Positions 51,663 through 64,000 of a stretch of DNA of 64,000 bases are shown here, piece after piece. A program made the position numbers and the translations under genes. The stretch covers positions 2,604,001-2,668,000 of the forward strand of contig JAWQEG010001220.1 in the NCBI GenBank assembly GCA_033782935.1. The letters run 5' to 3'. The stretch comes from Petrolisthes cinctipes. Taxonomy: Eukaryota > Arthropoda > Malacostraca > Decapoda > Porcellanidae. Each line of letters opens with the position of its first letter. Position 1 is the stretch's first letter. A model generated the notes under the pieces. That model saw only the letters and a program-made list of their open reading frames with translations, was not told the DNA's origin and did no database searches.

Positions 51663-54600
51663 TGTTAGAGTATTTTCAAAATTCATGCTCAAAACATACT
51701 GAAAATCGATCTTTTAGGTGAACAAAAGTCGATATGTGCATGCATCTTCAGTACCCGTTTATATCTCAAATTCAGGCTCAAAACACCCGAAAATTCAATA
51801 TTTTGGGGTCCCAGAAGCAATCTGTACATGCCTACTCAGTGTTAGAGTATTTTCAAAATACAGGCCCAAAACATGCTGAAAATCGATATTTTAGATGCCC
51901 AAAGTGCATGTATCTTCTGTACCCGTTTATATCTCAAATTCAGGCTCAAAACACCCGAAAATTCAATATTTTGGGGTCCCAGAAGCAATCTGTACATGCC
52001 TACACAGTGCTAGAATATTTTCAAAATATAGGCTAAAAACATGCTAAAAATCGACATTTTAGGTGCCAAAAAATCGATATCTCAAATTCAGTCCCAAAAC
52101 ACTCGAAAATTCGATATTAAGAGGTCCCAAAAGGTATCTGTACATGCCTACTCCGTGTTAGAGTATTTTCAAAATACAGGCAAAAAACATACTGAAAATC
52201 GATCTTTTAGGTGCCCAAAAGTCGATATGTGCATGCATCTTCTGTACCCGTTTATATCTCAAATTCTGGCCCTAAACACCCGAAAATTTGATATTTTGGG
52301 GTCCCAGATGCGATCTGTACATGCCTACTCCGTGTTAGAGTATTTTCAAAATTCAGGCCCAAAACATGCTGAAAATCGATATTTTTGGTGCCCAAAGTCA
52401 ATATTTGCATGTATCTTCAGTACCCGTTTATATCTCAAATTCAGGCTCAAAACACCCGAAAATTCAATATTTTGGGGTCCCAGAAGCAATCTGTACATGC
52501 CTACTCAGTGCTAGAATATTTTCAAAATATAGGCTAAAAATATGCTAAAAATCGATCTTTTAGGTGCCAAAAAGTCGATATCTCAAATTCAGTCCCAAAA
52601 CACCCGAAAATTCGATATTTAGGGGTCCCAGAAGCGATCTGTACATGCCTATTCCGTGTTAGAGTATTTTCAAAATACATGCTCAAAACATACTGAAAAT
52701 CGATCTTTTAGGTGCACAAAAGTCGATATGTGCCTGCATCTTCAGTATCCGTTTATATCTCAAATTCAGGCTCAAAACACCCGAAAATTCAATATTTTGG
52801 GGTCCCAGAAGCAATCTGTACATGCCTACTCAGTGTTAGAGTATTTTCAAAATACAGGCCCAAAACATGCTGAAAATCGATATTTTAGATGCCCAAAGTC
52901 AATATGTGCATGTAACTTCTGTATCCGTTTATATCTCAAATTCAGGCTCAAAACACCCGAAAATTCAATATTTTGGGGTCCCAGAAGCAATCTGTACAGT
53001 GCTAGAATATTTTCAAAATATAGGCTAAAAACATGCTAAAAATCGACATTTTAGGTGCCAAAAAATCGATATCTCAAATTCAGTCCCAAAACACCCGAAA
53101 ATTCGATATTTAGTGGTCCCAGAAGGTATCTGTACATGCCTACTCCGTGTTAGAGTATTTTCAAAATACAGGCCAAAAACATACTGAAAATCGATCTTTT
53201 AGGTGCCAAAAAGTCGATATGTGCATGCATCTTCTGTACCCGTTTATATCTCAAATTCTGGCCCTAAACACCCGAAAATTCGATATTTTGGGGTCCCAGA
53301 AGCGATCTGTACATGCCTACTCCGTGTTAGAGTATTTTCAAAATTCAGGCCCAAAACATGCTGAAAATCAATATTTTTGGTGCCCAAAGTCAATATGTGC
53401 ATGTATCTTCTGTACCCGTTTATATCTCAAATTCAGGCTCAAAACACCCGAAAATTCAATATTTTGGGGTCCCAGAAGCAATCTGTACAGTGCTAGAATA
53501 TTTTCAAAATATAGGCTAAAAACATGCTAAAAATCGATCTTTTAGGTGCCAAAAAGTCGATATCTCAAATTCAGTTCCAAAACACCCGAAAATTCGATAT
53601 TTAGGGGTCCCAGAAGCGATCTGTACATGCCTACTCCGTGTTAGAGTATTTTCAAAATACATGCTCAAAACATACTGAAAATCGATCTTTTAGGTGCACA
53701 AAAGTCGATATGTGCATGCATCTTCAGTACCCGTTTATATCTCAAATTCAGGCTCAAAACACCCGAAAATTCAATATTTTGGGGTCCCAGAAGCAATCTG
53801 TACATGCCTACTCAGTGTTAGAGTATTTTCAAAATACAGGCCCAAAACATGCTGAAAATCGATATTTTAGATGCCCAAAGTCAATATGTGCATGTATCTT
53901 CTGTACCCGTTTATATCTCAAATTCAGGCTCAAAACACCCGAAAATTCAATATTTTGGGGTCCCAGAAGCAATCTGTACATGCCTACACAGTGCTAGAAT
54001 ATTTTCAAAATATACGCTAAAAATATGCTAAAAATCGACATTTTAGGTGCCAAAAAATCGATATCTCAAATTCAGTCCCAAAACACCCGAAAATTCGATA
54101 TTAAGAGGTCCCAGAAGGTATCTGTACATTCCTACTCCGTGTTAGAGTATTTTCAAAATACAGGCCAAAAACATACTGAAAATCGATCTTTTAGGTGCCC
54201 AAAAGTCGATATGTGCATGCATCTTCTGTACCCGTTTATATCTCAAATTCTGGCCCTAAACACCCGAAAATTTGATATTTTGGGGTCCCAGAAGCGATCT
54301 GTACATGCCTACTCCGTGTTAGAGTATTTTCAAAATTCAGGCCCAAAACATGCTGAAAATCGATATTTTTGGTGCCCAAAGTCAATATGTGCATGTATCT
54401 TCTGTACCCGTTTATATCTCAAATTCAGGCTCAAAACACCCGAAAATTCAATATTTTGGGGTCCCAGAAGCAATTTGTACAGTGCTAGAATATTTTCAAA
54501 ATATAGGCTAAAAACATGCTAAAAATCGATCTTTTAGGTGCCAAAAAGTCGATATCTCAAATTCAGTCCCAAAACACCCTAAAATTCGATATTTAGGGGT

Positions 54601-56616
54601 CCCAGAAGCTATCTGTACATGCCTACTCCGTGTTAGAGTATTTTCAAAATACATGCTCAAAACATACTGAAAATCGATCTTATAGGTGCCCAAAAGTCGA
54701 TATATGCATGCATCTTCAGTACCCGTTTATATCTCAAATTCAGGCTCAAAAACACCCGAAAATTCAATATTTTGGGGTCCCAGAAGCAATCTGTACATGC
54801 CTACTCAGTGTTAGAGTATTTTCAAAATACAGGCCCAAAACATGCTGAAAATCGATATTTTAGATGCCCAAAGTCAATATGTGCATGTATCTTCTGTACC
54901 CGTTTATATCTCAAATTCAGGCTCAAAACACCCGAAAATTCAATATTTTGGGGTCCCCGAAACAATCTGTACATGCCTACACAGTGCTAGAATATTTTCA
55001 AAATATAGGCTAAAAACATGCTAAAAATCGACATTTTAGGTGCCAAAAAATCGATATCTCAAATTCAGTCCCAAAGCCCTCGAAAATTCGATATTAAGAG
55101 GTCCCAGAAGGTATCTGTACATGCCTACTCCGTGTTAGAGTATTTTCAAAATACAGGCCAAAAACATACTGAAAATCGATCTTTTAGGTGACCAAAAGTC
55201 GATATGTGCATGCATCTTCTGTACCCGTTTATATCTCAAATTCTGGCCCTAAACACCCGAAAATTTGATATTTTGGGGTCCCAGAAGCGATCTGTACATG
55301 CCTACTCCGTGTTAGAGTATTTTCAAAATTCAGGCCCAAAACATGCTGAAAATCGATATTTTTGGTGCCCAAAGTCAATATTTGCATGTATCTTCAGTAC
55401 CCGTTTATATCTCAAATTCAGGCTCAAAACACCCGAAAATTCAATATTTTGGGGTCCCAGAAGCAATCTGTACATGCCTACTCAGTGCTAGAATATTTTC
55501 AAAATATAGGCTAAAAATATGCTAAAAATCGATCTTTTAGGTGCCAAAAAGTCGATATCTCAAATTCAGTCCCAAAACACCCGAAAATTCGATATTTAGG
55601 GGTCCCAGAAGCGATCTGTACATGCCTATTCCGTGTTAGAGTATTTTCAATATACATGCTCAAAACATACTGAAAATCGATCTTTTAGGTGCACAAAAGT
55701 CGATATGTGCATGCATCTTCAGTACCCGTTTATATCTCAAATTCAGGCTCAAAAACACCCGAAAATTTAATATTTTGGGGTCCCAGAAGCAATCTGTACA
55801 TGCCTACTCAGTGTTAGAGTATTTTCAAAATACAGGCCCAAAACATGCTGAAAATCGATATTTTAGATGCCCAAAGTCAATATGTGCATGTATCTTCTGT
55901 ACCCGTTTATATCTCAAATTCAGGCTTAAAACACCCGAAAATTCAATATTTTGGGGTCCCAGAAGCATTCTGTACAGTGCTAGAAAATTTTCAAAATATA
56001 GGCTAAAAACATGCTAAAAATCGACATTTTAGGTGCCAAAAAGTCGATATCTCAAATTCAGTCCCAAAACACCCGAAAATTCGATATTTAGAGGTCCCAG
56101 AAGGTATCTGTACATGCCTACTCCGTGTTAGAGTATTTTCAAAATACAGGCCAAAAACATACTGAAAATCGATCTTTTAGGTGCCAAAAAGTCGATATGT
56201 GCATGCATCTTCTGTACCCGTTTATATCTCAAATTCTGGCCCTAAACACCCGAAAATTCGATATTTTGGGGTCCCAGAAGCAATCTGTACATGCCTACTC
56301 CGTGTTAGAGTATTTTCAAAATTCAGGCCCAAAACATGCTGAAAATCAATATTTTTGGTGCCCAAAGTCAATATGTGCATGTATCTTCTGTACCCGTTTA
56401 TATCTCAAATTCAGGCTCAAAACACCCGAAAATTCAATATTTTGGGGTCCCAGAAGCAATCTGTACAGTGCTAGAATATTTTCAAAATATAGGCTAAAAA
56501 CATGCTAAAAATCGATCTTTTAGGTGCCAAAAAGTCGATATCTCAAATTCAGTCCCAAAACACCCGAAAATTCGATATTTAGGGGTCCCAGAAGCGATCT
56601 GTACATGCCTACTCCG
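51663..56616. repeat. 4954-bp ten-unit super-repeat, copy 1
   Basis: Unit lengths 493, 501, 491, 491, 501, 491, 502, 501, 492 and 491. Markers are GGTGAACAAAAG, an 8-bp loss giving CCAAAGTGCATG (51898), GATATTAAGAGG, GAAAATTTGATATT, AATATTTGCATG, TGTAACTTCTGTATCC, TATACGCTAAAAATATGC, CCAAAGCCCTCG and the extra A in CTCAAAAACACCC. Confidence 0.88.
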
Positions 56617-59600
56617 TGTTAGAGTATTTTCAAAATTCATGCTCAAAACATACTGAAAATCGATCTTTTAGGTGAACAAAAGTCGATATGTGCATGAATC
56701 TTCAGTACCCGTTTATATCTCAAATTCAGGCTTAAAACACCCGAAAATTCAATATTTTGGGGTCCCAGAAGCAATCTGTACATGCCTACTCAGTGTTAGA
56801 GTATTTTCAAAATACAGGCCCAAAACATGCTGAAAATCGATATTTTAGATGCCCAAAGTGCATGTATCTTCTGTACCCGTTTATATCTCAAATTCAGGCT
56901 CAAAACACCCGAAAATTCAATATTTTGGGGTCCCAGAAGCAATCTGTACATGCCTACACAGTGCTAGAATATTTTCAAAATATAGGCTAAAAACATGCTA
57001 AAAATCGACATTTTAGGTGCCAAAAAATCGATATCTCAAATTCAGTCCCAAAACACTCGAAAATTCGATATTAAGAGGTCCCAAAAGGTATCTGTACATG
57101 CCTACTCCGTGTTAGAGTATTTTCAAAATACAGGCAAAAAACATACTGAAAATCGATCTTTTAGGTGCCCAAAAGTCGATATGTGCATGCATCTTCTGTA
57201 CCCGTTTATATCTCAAATTCTGGCCCTAAACACCCGAAAATTTGATATTTTGGGGTCCCAGATGCGATCTGTACATGCCTACTCCGTGTTAGAGTATTTT
57301 CAAAATTCAGGCCCAAAACATGCTGAAAATCGATATTTTTGGTGCCCAAAGTCAATATTTGCATGTATCTTCAGTACCCGTTTATATCTCAAATTCAGGC
57401 TCAAAACACCCGAAAATTCAATATTTTGGGGTCCCAGAAGCAATCTGTACATGCCTACTCAGTGCTAGAATATTTTCAAAATATAGGCTAAAAATATGCT
57501 AAAAATCGATCTTTTAGGTGCCAAAAAGTCGATATCTCAAATTCAGTCCCAAAACACCCGAAAATTCGATATTTAGGGGTCCCAGAAGCGATCTGTACAT
57601 GCCTATTCCGTGTTAGAGTATTTTCAAAATACATGCTCAAAACATACTGAAAATCGATCTTTTAGGTGCACAAAAGTCGATATGTGCCTGCATCTTCAGT
57701 ATCCGTTTATATCTCAAATTCAGGCTCAAAACACCCGAAAATTCAATATTTTGGGGTCCCAGAAGCAATCTGTACATGCCTACTCAGTGTTAGAGTATTT
57801 TCAAAATACAGGCCCAAAACATGCTGAAAATCGATATTTTAGATGCCCAAAGTCAATATGTGCATGTAACTTCTGTATCCGTTTATATCTCAAATTCAGG
57901 CTCAAAACACCCGAAAATTCAATATTTTGGGGTCCCAGAAGCAATCTGTACAGTGCTAGAATATTTTCAAAATATAGGCTAAAAACATGCTAAAAATCGA
58001 CATTTTAGGTGCCAAAAAATCGATATCTCAAATTCAGTCCCAAAACACCCGAAAATTCGATATTTAGTGGTCCCAGAAGGTATCTGTACATGCCTACTCC
58101 GTGTTAGAGTATTTTCAAAATACAGGCCAAAAACATACTGAAAATCGATCTTTTAGGTGCCAAAAAGTCGATATGTGCATGCATCTTCTGTACCCGTTTA
58201 TATCTCAAATTCTGGCCCTAAACACCCGAAAATTCGATATTTTGGGGTCCCAGAAGCGATCTGTACATGCCTACTCCGTGTTAGAGTATTTTCAAAATTC
58301 AGGCCCAAAACATGCTGAAAATCAATATTTTTGGTGCCCAAAGTCAATATGTGCATGTATCTTCTGTACCCGTTTATATCTCAAATTCAGGCTCAAAACA
58401 CCCGAAAATTCAATATTTTGGGGTCCCAGAAGCAATCTGTACAGTGCTAGAATATTTTCAAAATATAGGCTAAAAACATGCTAAAAATCGATCTTTTAGG
58501 TGCCAAAAAGTCGATATCTCAAATTCAGTTCCAAAACACCCGAAAATTCGATATTTAGGGGTCCCAGAAGCGATCTGTACATGCCTACTCCGTGTTAGAG
58601 TATTTTCAAAATACATGCTCAAAACATACTGAAAATCGATCTTTTAGGTGCACACAAGTCGATATGTGCATGCATCTTCAGTACCCGTTTATATCTCAAA
58701 TTCAGGCTCAAAACACCCGAAAATTCAATATTTTGGGGTCCCAGAAGCAATCTGTACATGCCTACTCAGTGTTAGAGTATTTTCAAAATACAGGCCCAAA
58801 ACATGCTGAAAATCGATATTTTAGATGCCCAAAGTCAATATGTGCATGTATCTTCTGTACCCGTTTATATCTCAAATTCAGGCTCAAAACACCCGAAAAT
58901 TCAATATTTTGGGGTCCCAGAAGCAATCTGTACATGCCTACACAGTGCTAGAATATTTTCAAAATATACGCTAAAAATATGCTAAAAATCGACATTTTAG
59001 GTGCCAAAAAATCGATATCTCAAATTCAGTCCCAAAACACCCGAAAATTCGATATTAAGAGGTCCCAGAAGGTATCTGTACATTCCTACTCCGTGTTAGA
59101 GTATTTTCAAAATACAGGCCAAAAACATACTGAAAATCGATCTTTTAGGTGCCCAAAAGTCGATATGTGCATGCATCTTCTGTACCCGTTTATATCTCAA
59201 ATTCTGGCCCTAAACACCCGAAAATTTGATATTTTGGGGTCCCAGAAGCGATCTGTACATGCCTACTCCGTGTTAGAGTATTTTCAAAATTCAGGCCCAA
59301 AACATGCTGAAAATCGATATTTTTGGTGCCCAAAGTCAATATGTGCATGTATCTTCTGTACCCGTTTATATCTCAAATTCAGGCTCAAAACACCCGAAAA
59401 TTCAATATTTTGGGGTCCCAGAAGCAATTTGTACAGTGCTAGAATATTTTCAAAATATAGGCTAAAAACATGCTAAAAATCGATCTTTTAGGTGCCAAAA
59501 AGTCGATATCTCAAATTCAGTCCCAAAACACCCTAAAATTCGATATTTAGGGGTCCCAGAAGCGATCTGTACATGCCTACTCCGTGTTAGAGTATTTTCA

Positions 59601-62062
59601 AAATACATGCTCAAAACATACTGAAAATCGATCTTTTAGGTGAACAAAAGTCGATATGTGCATGCATCTTCAGTACCCGTTTATATCTCAAATTCAGGCT
59701 CAAAACACCCGAAAATTCAATATTTTGGGGTCCCAGAAGCAATCTGTACATGCCTACTCAGTGTTAGAGTATTTTCAAAATACAGGCCCAAAACATGCTG
59801 AAAATCGATATTTTAGATGCCCAAAGTGCATATATCTTCTGTACCCGTTTATATCTCAAATTCAGGCTCAAAACACCCGAAAAATCAATATTTTGGGGTC
59901 CCAGAAGCAATCTGTACATGCCTACACAGTGCTAGAATATTTCAAAATATAGGCTAAAAACATGCTAAAAATCGACATTTTAGGTGCCAAGAAATCGATA
60001 TCTCATATTCAGTTCCAAAACACCCGAAAATTCGATATTTAGAGGTCCCAGAAGGTATCTGTACATGCCTACTCCGTGTTAGAGTATTTTCAAAATACAG
60101 GCCAAAAACATACTGAAAATCGATCTTATAGGTGCCCAAAAGTCGATATATGCATGCATCTTCAGTACCCGTTTATATCTCAAATTCAGGCTCAAAAACA
60201 CCCGAAAATTCAATATTTTGGGGTCCCAGAAGCAATCTGTACATGCCTACTCAGTGTTAGAGTATTTTCAAAATACAGGCCCAAAACATGCTGAAAATCG
60301 ATATTTTAGATGCCCAAAGTCAATATGTGCATGTATCTTCTGTACCCGTTTATATCTCAAATTCAGGCTCAAAACACCCGAAAATTCAATATTTTGGGGT
60401 CCCCGAAGCAATCTGTACATGCCTACACAGTGCTAGAATATTTTCAAAATATAGGCTAAAAACATGCTAAAAATCGACATTTTAGGTGCCAAAAAATCGA
60501 TATCTCAAATTCAGTCCCAAAGCCCTCGAAAATTCGATATTAAGAGGTCCCAGAAGGTATCTGTACATGCCTACTCCGTGTTAGAGTATTTTCAAAATAC
60601 AGGCCAAAAACATACTGAAAATCGATCTTTTAGGTGACCAAAAGTCGATATGTGCATGCATCTTCTGTACCCGTTTATATCTCAAATTCTGGCCCTAAAC
60701 ACCCGAAAATTTGATATTTTGGGGTCCCAGAAGCGATCTGTACATGCCTACTCCGTGTTAGAGTATTTTCAAAATTCAGGCCCAAAACATGCTGAAAATC
60801 GATATTTTTGGTGCCCAAAGTCAATATTTGCATGTATCTTCAGTACCCGTTTATATCTCAAATTCAGGCTCAAAACACCCGAAAATTCAATATTTTGGGG
60901 TCCCAGAAGCAATCTGTACATGCCTACTCAGTGCTAGAATATTTTCAAAATATAGGCTAAAAATATGCTAAAAATCGATCTTTTAGGTGCCAAAAAGTCG
61001 ATATCTCAAATTCAGTCCCAAAACACCCGAAAATTCGATATTTAGGGGTCCCAGAAGCGATCTGTACATGCCTATTCCGTGTTAGAGTATTTTCAAAATA
61101 CATGCTCAAAACATACTGAAAATCGATCTTTTAGGTGCACAAAAGTCGATATGTGCATGCATCTTCAGTACCCGTTTATATCTCAAATTCAGGCTCAAAA
61201 ACACACGAAAATTCAATATTTTGGGGTCCCAGAAGCAATCTGTACATGCCTACTCAGTGTTAGAGTATTTTCAAAATACAGGCCCAAAACATGCTGAAAA
61301 TCGATATTTTAGATGCCCAAAGTCAATATGTGCATGTATCTTCTGTACCCGTTTATATCTCAAATTCAGGCTCAAAACACCCGAAAATTCAATATTTTGG
61401 GGTCCCAGAAGCAATCTGTACAGTGCTAGAAAATTTTCAAAATATAGGCTAAAAACATGCTAAAAATCGACATTTTAGGTGCCAAAAAGTCGATATCTCA
61501 AATTCAGTCCCAAAACACCCGAAAATTCGATATTTAGAGGTCCCAGAAGGTATCTGTACATGCCTACTCCGTGTTAGAGTATTTTCAAAATACAGGCCAA
61601 AAACATACTGAAAATCGATCTTTTAGGTGCCAAAAAGTCGATATGTGCATGCATCTTCTGTACCCGTTTATATCTCAAATTCTGGCCCTAAACACCCGAA
61701 AATTCGATATTTTGGGGTCCCAGAAGCAATCTGTACATGCCTACTCCGTGTTAGAGTATTTTCAAAATTCAGGCCCAAAACATGCTGAAAATCAATATTT
61801 TTGGTGCCCAAAGTCAATATGTGCATGTATCTTCTGTACCCGTTTATATCTCAAATTCAGGCTCAAAACACCCGAAAATTCAATATTTTGGGGTCCCAGA
61901 AGCAATCTGTACAGTGCTAGAATATTTTCAAAATATAGGCTAAAAACATGCTAAAAATCGATCTTTTAGGTGCCAAAAAGTCGATATCTCAAATTCAGTT
62001 CCTAAACACCCGAAAATTCGATATTTAGGGGTCCCAGAAGCGATCTGTACATGCCTACTCCG
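56617..62062. repeat. Super-repeat copy 2, eleven units (5446 bp)
   Basis: Unit lengths 493, 501, 491, 491, 501, 491, 492, 502, 501, 492 and 491. The first six match copy 1 at offset 4954. The extra unit at 59585 resembles the first unit (GGTGAACAAAAG, CCAAAGTGCATA). From 60077 the match continues at offset 5446. Confidence 0.88.
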
Positions 62063-63555
62063 TGTTAGAGTATTTTCAAAATACATGCTCAAAACATACT
62101 GAAAATCGATCATTTAGGTGCACAAAAGTCGATATGTGCATGCATCTTCAGTACCCGTTTATATCTCAAATTCAGGCTCAAAACACCCGAAAATTCAATA
62201 TTTTGGGGTCCCAGAAGCAATCTGTACATGCCTACTCAGTGTTAGAGTATTTTCAAAATACAGGCCCAAAACATGCTGAAAATCGATATATTAGATGCCC
62301 AAAGTCAATATGTGCATGTATCTTCTGTACCCGTTTATATCTCAAATTCAGGCTCAAAACACCCGAAAATTCAATATTTTGGGGTCCCAGAAGCAATCTG
62401 TACATGCCTACACAGTGCTAGAATATTTTCAAAATATAGGCTAAAAACATGCTAAAAATCGACATTTTAGGTGCCAAAAAATCGATATCTCAAATTCAGT
62501 CCCAAAACACCCGAAAATTCGATATTTAGAGGTCCCAGAAGGTATCTGTACATGCCTACTCCGTGTTAGAGTATTTTCAAAATACAGGCCAAAAACATAC
62601 TGAAAATCGATCTTTTAGGTGCCAAAAAGTCGATATGTGCATGCATCTTCTGTACCCGTTTATATCTCAAATTCTGGCCCTAAACACCCGAAAATTCGAT
62701 ATTTTGGGGTCCCAGAAGCAATCTGTACATGCCTACTCCGTGTTAGAGTATTTTCAAAATACAGGCCCAAAACATGCTGAAAATCGATATTTTAGACGCC
62801 CAAAGTCAATATGTGCATGTATCTTCTGTACCCGTTTATATCTCAAATTCAGGCTCAAAACACCCGAAAATTCAATATTTTGGGGTCCTAGAAGCAATCT
62901 GTACATGCCTACACAGTGCTAGAATATTTTCAAAATATAGGCTAAAAACATGCTAAAAATCGATCTTTTAGGTGCCAAAAAATCTATATCTCAAATTCAG
63001 TCCCAAAACACCCGAAAATTCGATATTTAGAGGTCCCAGAAGCAATCTGTACATGCCTACTCCGTGTTAGAGTATTTTCAAAATACAGGCCAAAAACATA
63101 CTAAAAATCGATCTTTTAGGTGCCCAAAAGTCGATATGTGCATGCATCTTCTGTACCCGTTTATATCTCAAATTCTGGCCCTAAACACCCGAAAATTCGA
63201 TATTTTGGGGTCCCAGAAGCGATCTGTACATGCCTACTCCGTGTTAGAGTATTTTCAAAATTCAGGCCCAAAACATGCTGAGAATCGATATTTTAGGTGC
63301 CCAAAGTCAATATGTGCATGTATCTTCTGTACCCGTAAATATCTCAAATTCAGGCTCAAAACACCCGAAAATTCAATATTTTGGGGTCCCAGAAGCAATC
63401 TGTACAGTGCTAGAATATTTTCAAAATATAGGCTAAAAACATGCTAAAAATCGACATTTTAGGTGCAAAAAAATCGATATCTCAAATTCAGTCCCAAAAC
63501 ACCCGAAAATTCGATATTTAGAGGTCCCAGAAGGTATCTGTACATGCCTACTCCG
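62063..63555. repeat. Three trimer units after the super-repeat
   Basis: 62063 (501), 62564 (501) and 63065 (491). They are related to neighbouring units but not a clean continuation of the 4954-bp period. GATCATTTAGG and GATATATTAGATG mark the first. Confidence 0.85.
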
Positions 63556-64000
63556 TGTTAGAGTATTTTCAAAATACAGGCCAAAAACATACTGAAAATC
63601 GATCTTTTAGGTGCCCAAAAGTCGATATGTGCATGTATCTTCTGTACCCGTTTATATCTCAAATTCTGGCCCTAAACACCCGAAAATTTGATATTTTGGG
63701 GTCCCAGAAGCAATCTGTACATGCCTACTCCGTGTTAGAGTATTTTCAAAATTCAGGCCCAAAACATGCTGAAAATCGACATTTTTGGTGCCCAAAGTCA
63801 ATATGTGCATGTATCTTCTGTACCCGTTTATATCTCAAATTCAGGCTCAAAACACCCGAAAATTCAATATTTTGGGGTCCCAGAAGCAATCTGTACAGTG
63901 CTAGAATATTTTCAAAATATAGGCTAAAAACATGCTAAAAATCGATCTTTTAGGTTCCAAAAAGTCGATATCTCAAATTCAGTCCCAAAACACCCGAAAA
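63556..64000. repeat. Partial last unit
   Basis: A2-like monomer (63556), B2-like monomer with the 10-bp junction loss (63733), then the first 102 bp of a C monomer (63899-64000). The array continues past the window. Confidence 0.9.

Larger units (their letters stand above)
1..64000. repeat. Satellite DNA array filling the whole window
   Basis: The whole window is head-to-tail copies of one AT-rich monomer family, with no orientation switch and no non-satellite insert that I could find. Monomer starts are marked by TGTTAGAG or TGCTAGAA, and nearly every monomer carries TATTTTCAAAAT, AACACCCGAAAATTC, GGTCCCAGAAG and CTGTACATGCCTAC. My register count gives 118 complete units ending in the short C monomer plus one cut at the right edge, about 383 full monomers. 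Both window edges fall inside the array, so its true length is unknown. The family is not one I can name. Location at a centromere or other heterochromatin is inferred from array size and HOR organisation only. Confidence 0.98.

Noticed and set aside
1..64000. CRISPR array
   Set aside because: Repeats of 148-177 bp abut with no unique spacers; the whole sequence is repeat.
1..64000. Alpha satellite (171 bp) or the Arabidopsis 178-bp centromere repeat
   Set aside because: Monomer length is similar, but the sequence does not resemble what I know of either family.
1..64000. Transposon, rDNA, tRNA or telomeric repeat inside the array
   Set aside because: No break in the monomer register larger than a monomer, no terminal repeats, no telomere-like short repeats and no RNA-gene signature seen.

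Overview
This window is a single uninterrupted tandem satellite array. It enters and leaves the window mid-array and holds no gene, RNA gene or transposon that I can support. Every stretch reads as a monomer of about 177, 176 or 148 bp, all in one orientation. The first 180 bases contain 67 G/C (about 37%). Pure satellite DNA of this size with nested higher-order repeats (HORs) indicates a eukaryotic chromosome, most likely centromeric, pericentromeric or subtelomeric heterochromatin. I do not recognise the monomer family, so I cannot say whether the organism is a plant or an animal.

Architecture, from my own register count. The basic unit is a trimer A(177)-B(176)-C(148) = 501 bp. C is an A/B-type monomer lacking 29 bp between two ATAT copies, and exactly one C ends every unit. 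A, B and C each come in two main flavours, and they alternate as A1-B1-C1 / A2-B2-C2, giving a 1002-bp hexamer. I count 118 complete C-terminated units plus one cut by the window edge, about 383 complete monomers. Unit lengths depart from 501 in a few discrete ways: 491 (a 10-bp loss at the B/C junction), 500 (B-B-C, or a 1-bp loss), about 314-325 (one monomer lost), 677, 844 and 1196 (monomers gained), and 1372 (an eight-monomer unit present five times).

Region by region. 1-8014: regular 501/1002 bp repeats with a 3005-bp tandem duplication. 8015-18481: a 5.1-5.7 kb super-repeat in two copies, marked by B-B-C units, 491-bp units and a B variant with GCGGAAAG. 18482-33727: five copies of the 1372-bp octamer and one 1196-bp relative, separated by 501-bp units. 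33728-51662: mixed 501/491 units with single-monomer losses, a 1326-bp repeat, a 1316-bp tandem duplication with a visible hybrid-monomer breakpoint, and a distant 5137-bp-offset match. 51663-62062: a 4954-bp ten-unit super-repeat followed by a second, eleven-unit copy. 62063-64000: ordinary units to the edge.

The open reading frames of 60-189 codons on either strand are by-products of the repeat: 501 and 177 are multiples of three, so the same stops recur. They should not be annotated as genes. The interest here is in how the array evolves: unequal exchange in register, conversion-like spread of marker variants, microhomology deletions, and dyad symmetries. One dyad carries a paired substitution that keeps it perfect.
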